Shown: one piece after another, positions 5,246 through 6,646 of the stretch | How positions within the stretch are numbered: position 1 is the first letter of the stretch | Layout of the letters: each line of letters starts with the position of its first letter | Source: Comamonas sp. | GTDB taxonomy: Bacteria; Pseudomonadota; Gammaproteobacteria; Burkholderiales; Burkholderiaceae_C | NCBI GenBank assembly: GCA_019236485.1 | Contig: JAFAIY010000083.1 | Coordinates: 1 to 6,646, forward strand | Length of the DNA stretch: 6,646 nucleotides | Direction: 5' to 3' | Made by a program: the position numbers and the translations under genes | The notes under the pieces: model-generated | What the model was told of the DNA's origin: nothing | Seen by the model: the letters and a program-made list of their open reading frames with translations, nothing else | Databases searched by the model: none

Positions 5246-5664
5246 GCACCCGGGCCTTGAACTTCGGCAACACGCTGTGGCGTGCCCAGGCCGTGCTGCA
5301 GCAGCGTCTGGATGAGCGCCTGGGCGACTGGCATGGGCTGAACCTGGGCGACTATCAGTTGCTGAGCGCCCTGGAGTCGCAACCCCATGGCCTGGTCTTG
5401 CGGGCCCTGGCCATAACCCTGCTGCAAGCCCCGGCGGTCACGCTGCGCCAACTGCTGCCCATGGAAAAAACCGGTCTGCTGGAGCGTGCACAAGGCCTGG
5501 TGCGGCTGCGCCCGGCCGGCCGCCAACTGCTGGCAGAGGCCAGGCGCACGACGGAGGCGGTCTACGCCCAGGCCTTGCAGGCTTTGGGCGCGGATGCCAG
5601 CACCCTGGCGGACTGCCAGCAGTTGCTGGAGCGACTGGCCCTGCCGGCAAGGGGAAAGCTATGA
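5242..5664 (+). CDS. MarR-like winged-helix transcriptional regulator (reduced wing)
   Basis: The 140-residue product has MarR-family length and layout. An N-terminal dimerisation helix runs through TLWRAQAVLQQRLDERL (11-27), and LNLGDYQLLSALES (33-46) resembles the LTPAQWAVL-type helix. A helix-turn-helix region covers about 51-84, and VRLRPAGRQLLAEA (87-100) matches the LTxAGRxLLxEA block after the wing. C-terminal helices continue to about 132. The usual wing motif DxRxxRV between recognition helix and LTxAGR is missing or shortened: only RAQGLV lies between LLE and RLRPAGR. MarR proteins repress or activate nearby genes, often in response to small ligands. It overlaps the GIY-YIG gene (ATGA at 5242-5245) and the following gene (ATGA at 5661-5664), so all three are probably co-translated and may be autoregulated. 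GGAG at 5231-5234 serves as ribosome binding site. Confidence 0.7.
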   Translation: MSTRALNFGNTLWRAQAVLQQRLDERLGDWHGLNLGDYQLLSALESQPHGLVLRALAITLLQAPAVTLRQLLPMEKTGLLERAQGLVRLRPAGRQLLAEARRTTEAVYAQALQALGADASTLADCQQLLERLALPARGKL

Positions 5665-6167
5665 AGACCGCGATGTCGGAGTGCAGGGCACTCTCCCCCG
5701 AGGCCCTGGTCGATGAACTCAAGGTGCGTGCCCGTGTGCGGCTGAACCGCGCGCGGCGCGCCGGCAGCGCCGGCACCATCCGCCTGCGCGACGCCCTGCA
5801 CGAAACAGCCCGCGAGCTGGGTTTTGCCGACTGGGAGCACGCGCGCCGCGTGCTGTCCGGCCTGGCCGCTCCCGATGACGACCTGGGCGGCTTCTGGCAT
5901 GTGCCGCGTACCGGCATCCTGCTGCACATCTGGTTCAGCGATTACGCCGAGGCACGCGCCGTGCTTGAGCAGCAGGGTGAAGGGTTTCTGCTGCCTTACC
6001 GGCGCCAGTGCTTTATCGTGCAGGCGCCTTTCATCGAGGCGCTGGGCCTGAGCCCGGCCGACCCGGCCTGGGCCGAAATCGGGCGTGATCTGGTGGCGGC
6101 CTATGGCAGGCCCGCCTGGCGGGCATTGGCATGGCAGCGTCTGCATGCGCCGCCTGGAGATTTTTGA
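5661..6167 (+). CDS. Unrecognised 168-residue protein coupled to the MarR-like gene
   Basis: I do not recognise a named family. The N-terminal third is basic and helical (ELKVRARVRLNRARRAG, 19-35) and leads into LRDALHETARELGFADWEHA (42-61). That block resembles the short helical module of glyoxalase-superfamily and related small proteins (AxELGFxDWxxL), from memory. The rest is mixed alpha/beta, with an aromatic-rich stretch GGFWHVPRTG and LLHIWFSDYAEARAVLEQ (76-104), then GFLLPYRRQCFIVQAPFIEALGL in two blocks (108-130). It closes with DPAWAEIGRDLVAAYG (134-149). There is no signal peptide or membrane segment, so it is probably cytosolic. The ATG at 5661 overlaps the previous stop (ATGA) and a purine-rich GGGGAAAG lies upstream. 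The stop is TGA at 6165-6167. Coding is supported by the coupling and by consistent codon bias. Function unknown. Confidence 0.75.
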   Translation: MKTAMSECRALSPEALVDELKVRARVRLNRARRAGSAGTIRLRDALHETARELGFADWEHARRVLSGLAAPDDDLGGFWHVPRTGILLHIWFSDYAEARAVLEQQGEGFLLPYRRQCFIVQAPFIEALGLSPADPAWAEIGRDLVAAYGRPAWRALAWQRLHAPPGDF

Positions 6168-6246
6168 TGCAGGCCCGGAATTGCGCTTGAGATATGCCGT
6201 CCGGTGCCCGCCAATCAATCGCCAGGGCTCGGCTGGATCCGAAACC

Positions 6247-6573
6247 TCAGGCTTCGGCCGGCGGTGCCGGCAACTGCGGCGCGCGCCATTCCAGCAGCTC
6301 GGCCAGGCGCTGCACGATCCAGTCGGCTTCTGCGGGGCTGACCACCGAGCCTTCGGCGGCCAGTCCTGCATGCATGCCCAGCAGCACCTGTTCTTCTGAG
6401 GAGTTGCCCGAGTGGTACAGCGTCTGTGCCTGCTCGGTCAGATGGCAGGCCAGGTCTTCGCAGAGTTCATAGCGCGCCACGACCTGGGCTATCGGGGCCG
6501 ACAGCTTGCCGCTGCGGCTGCGAAACAGATCGGCAAAGCTGGGCGGCGGCTGAATCTGGCTGGTGTCGTCCAT
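6247..6573 (-). CDS. Small conserved-looking protein of unknown function
   Basis: The 108-residue product begins MDDTSQIQPPPSFADLF and has a central helical part with RYELCEDLACHLTEQAQ (34-50) and SSEEQVLLGMHAGL (58-71). It ends with AEADWIVQRLAELLEW (81-96), followed by an Ala/Pro-rich tail. I recall short Comamonadaceae proteins with the same pattern (IPPSF start, RYELCEDLAQ, WIVxRLAELLGW end). They are sometimes labelled in databases as 'ATPase with chaperone activity', although no ATPase motif is visible here. Function is therefore unknown. It lies on the minus strand, convergent with the three-gene unit (79-base gap, no clear terminator), and starts 13 bases after the stop of the next upstream minus-strand gene. 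The two are probably one operon; AAGG (complement of 6578-6581) is a weak, close ribosome binding site. Confidence 0.7.
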   Translation of the reverse strand: MDDTSQIQPPPSFADLFRSRSGKLSAPIAQVVARYELCEDLACHLTEQAQTLYHSGNSSEEQVLLGMHAGLAAEGSVVSPAEADWIVQRLAELLEWRAPQLPAPPAEA

Positions 6574-6586
6574 AGGGCCTTGACCT

Positions 6587-6646
6587 TTAGCTCGGCTCGA
6601 ACAGACGCTCGAAACGCTCGATATCCACAGCCAGCTCGCAGGTGAT
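6587..6646 (-). CDS. C-terminal end of an unidentified minus-strand gene (partial)
   Basis: On the minus strand the frame from the window edge reads ITCELAVDIERFERLFEPS and ends in TAA (complement of 6587-6589). Only 19 codons are visible, too few to name a family. It is supported by the open frame and by the stop lying 13 bases before the next minus-strand start, as in an operon. Confidence 0.45.
   Translation of the reverse strand: MTCELAVDIERFERLFEPS

Noticed and set aside
6168..6246. Terminator search in the gap between convergent genes
   Set aside because: No stem followed by a T-run (or a preceding A-run for the minus strand) was found, so no terminator is reported.
5562..6371. Minus-strand open frame of 269 codons across the unknown protein gene
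   Set aside because: It is antisense to coupled genes with a consistent ATGA layout, and its product lacks any recognisable motif. Treated as a shadow.

Overview
The window reads as a stretch of a beta-proteobacterial chromosome, most probably from the family Comamonadaceae (a Comamonas-like organism). This rests on high GC with strong GC bias at third codon positions, on the threonine synthase - molybdenum cofactor gene order, and on intergenic repeats that I recognise from memory as typical of that family. No database search was possible, so the organism call is an inference.

Left part (1-2491): the 3' end of threonine synthase (thrC) is followed by a 262-base gap. The gap holds a 121-base element with 18-base imperfect terminal inverted repeats, a clear Rho-independent terminator, and a short dyad repeat built on AGCGCT. 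Next comes a tight same-strand molybdenum cofactor operon, mobB-moeA-moaD. MobB assists attachment of GMP to molybdopterin, MoeA inserts molybdate into adenylylated molybdopterin, and MoaD is the small sulfur-carrier subunit of molybdopterin synthase. The large subunit gene moaE, which would be expected next, is not in the window.

Middle (2492-4651): a 329-base non-coding stretch full of hairpins looks like a family-typical repeat and contains a probable terminator for the Mo-cofactor operon. It is followed by an AtoE-type short-chain fatty acid transporter gene. This overlaps by ATGA with a small gene whose product looks like the C-terminal part of a serine recombinase without its catalytic domain. 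A strong terminator closes this pair.

Right part (4652-6167): a likely sigma-70-type promoter and a GC-rich, foldable leader of about 130 bases precede three genes joined by two ATGA overlaps. They encode a degenerate GIY-YIG-fold protein, a MarR-like winged-helix protein with a reduced wing, and an unrecognised 168-residue protein. Their coupling suggests a functional unit of unknown role; this is the most plausible place for an undescribed system in the window.

Right edge (6247-6646): on the minus strand there is a small conserved-looking 108-residue protein of unknown function, preceded by the last 19 codons of another minus-strand gene that runs out of the window. The two transcription units converge in a 79-base gap with no obvious terminator. 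No tRNA, rRNA, CRISPR array or intact insertion sequence is visible.
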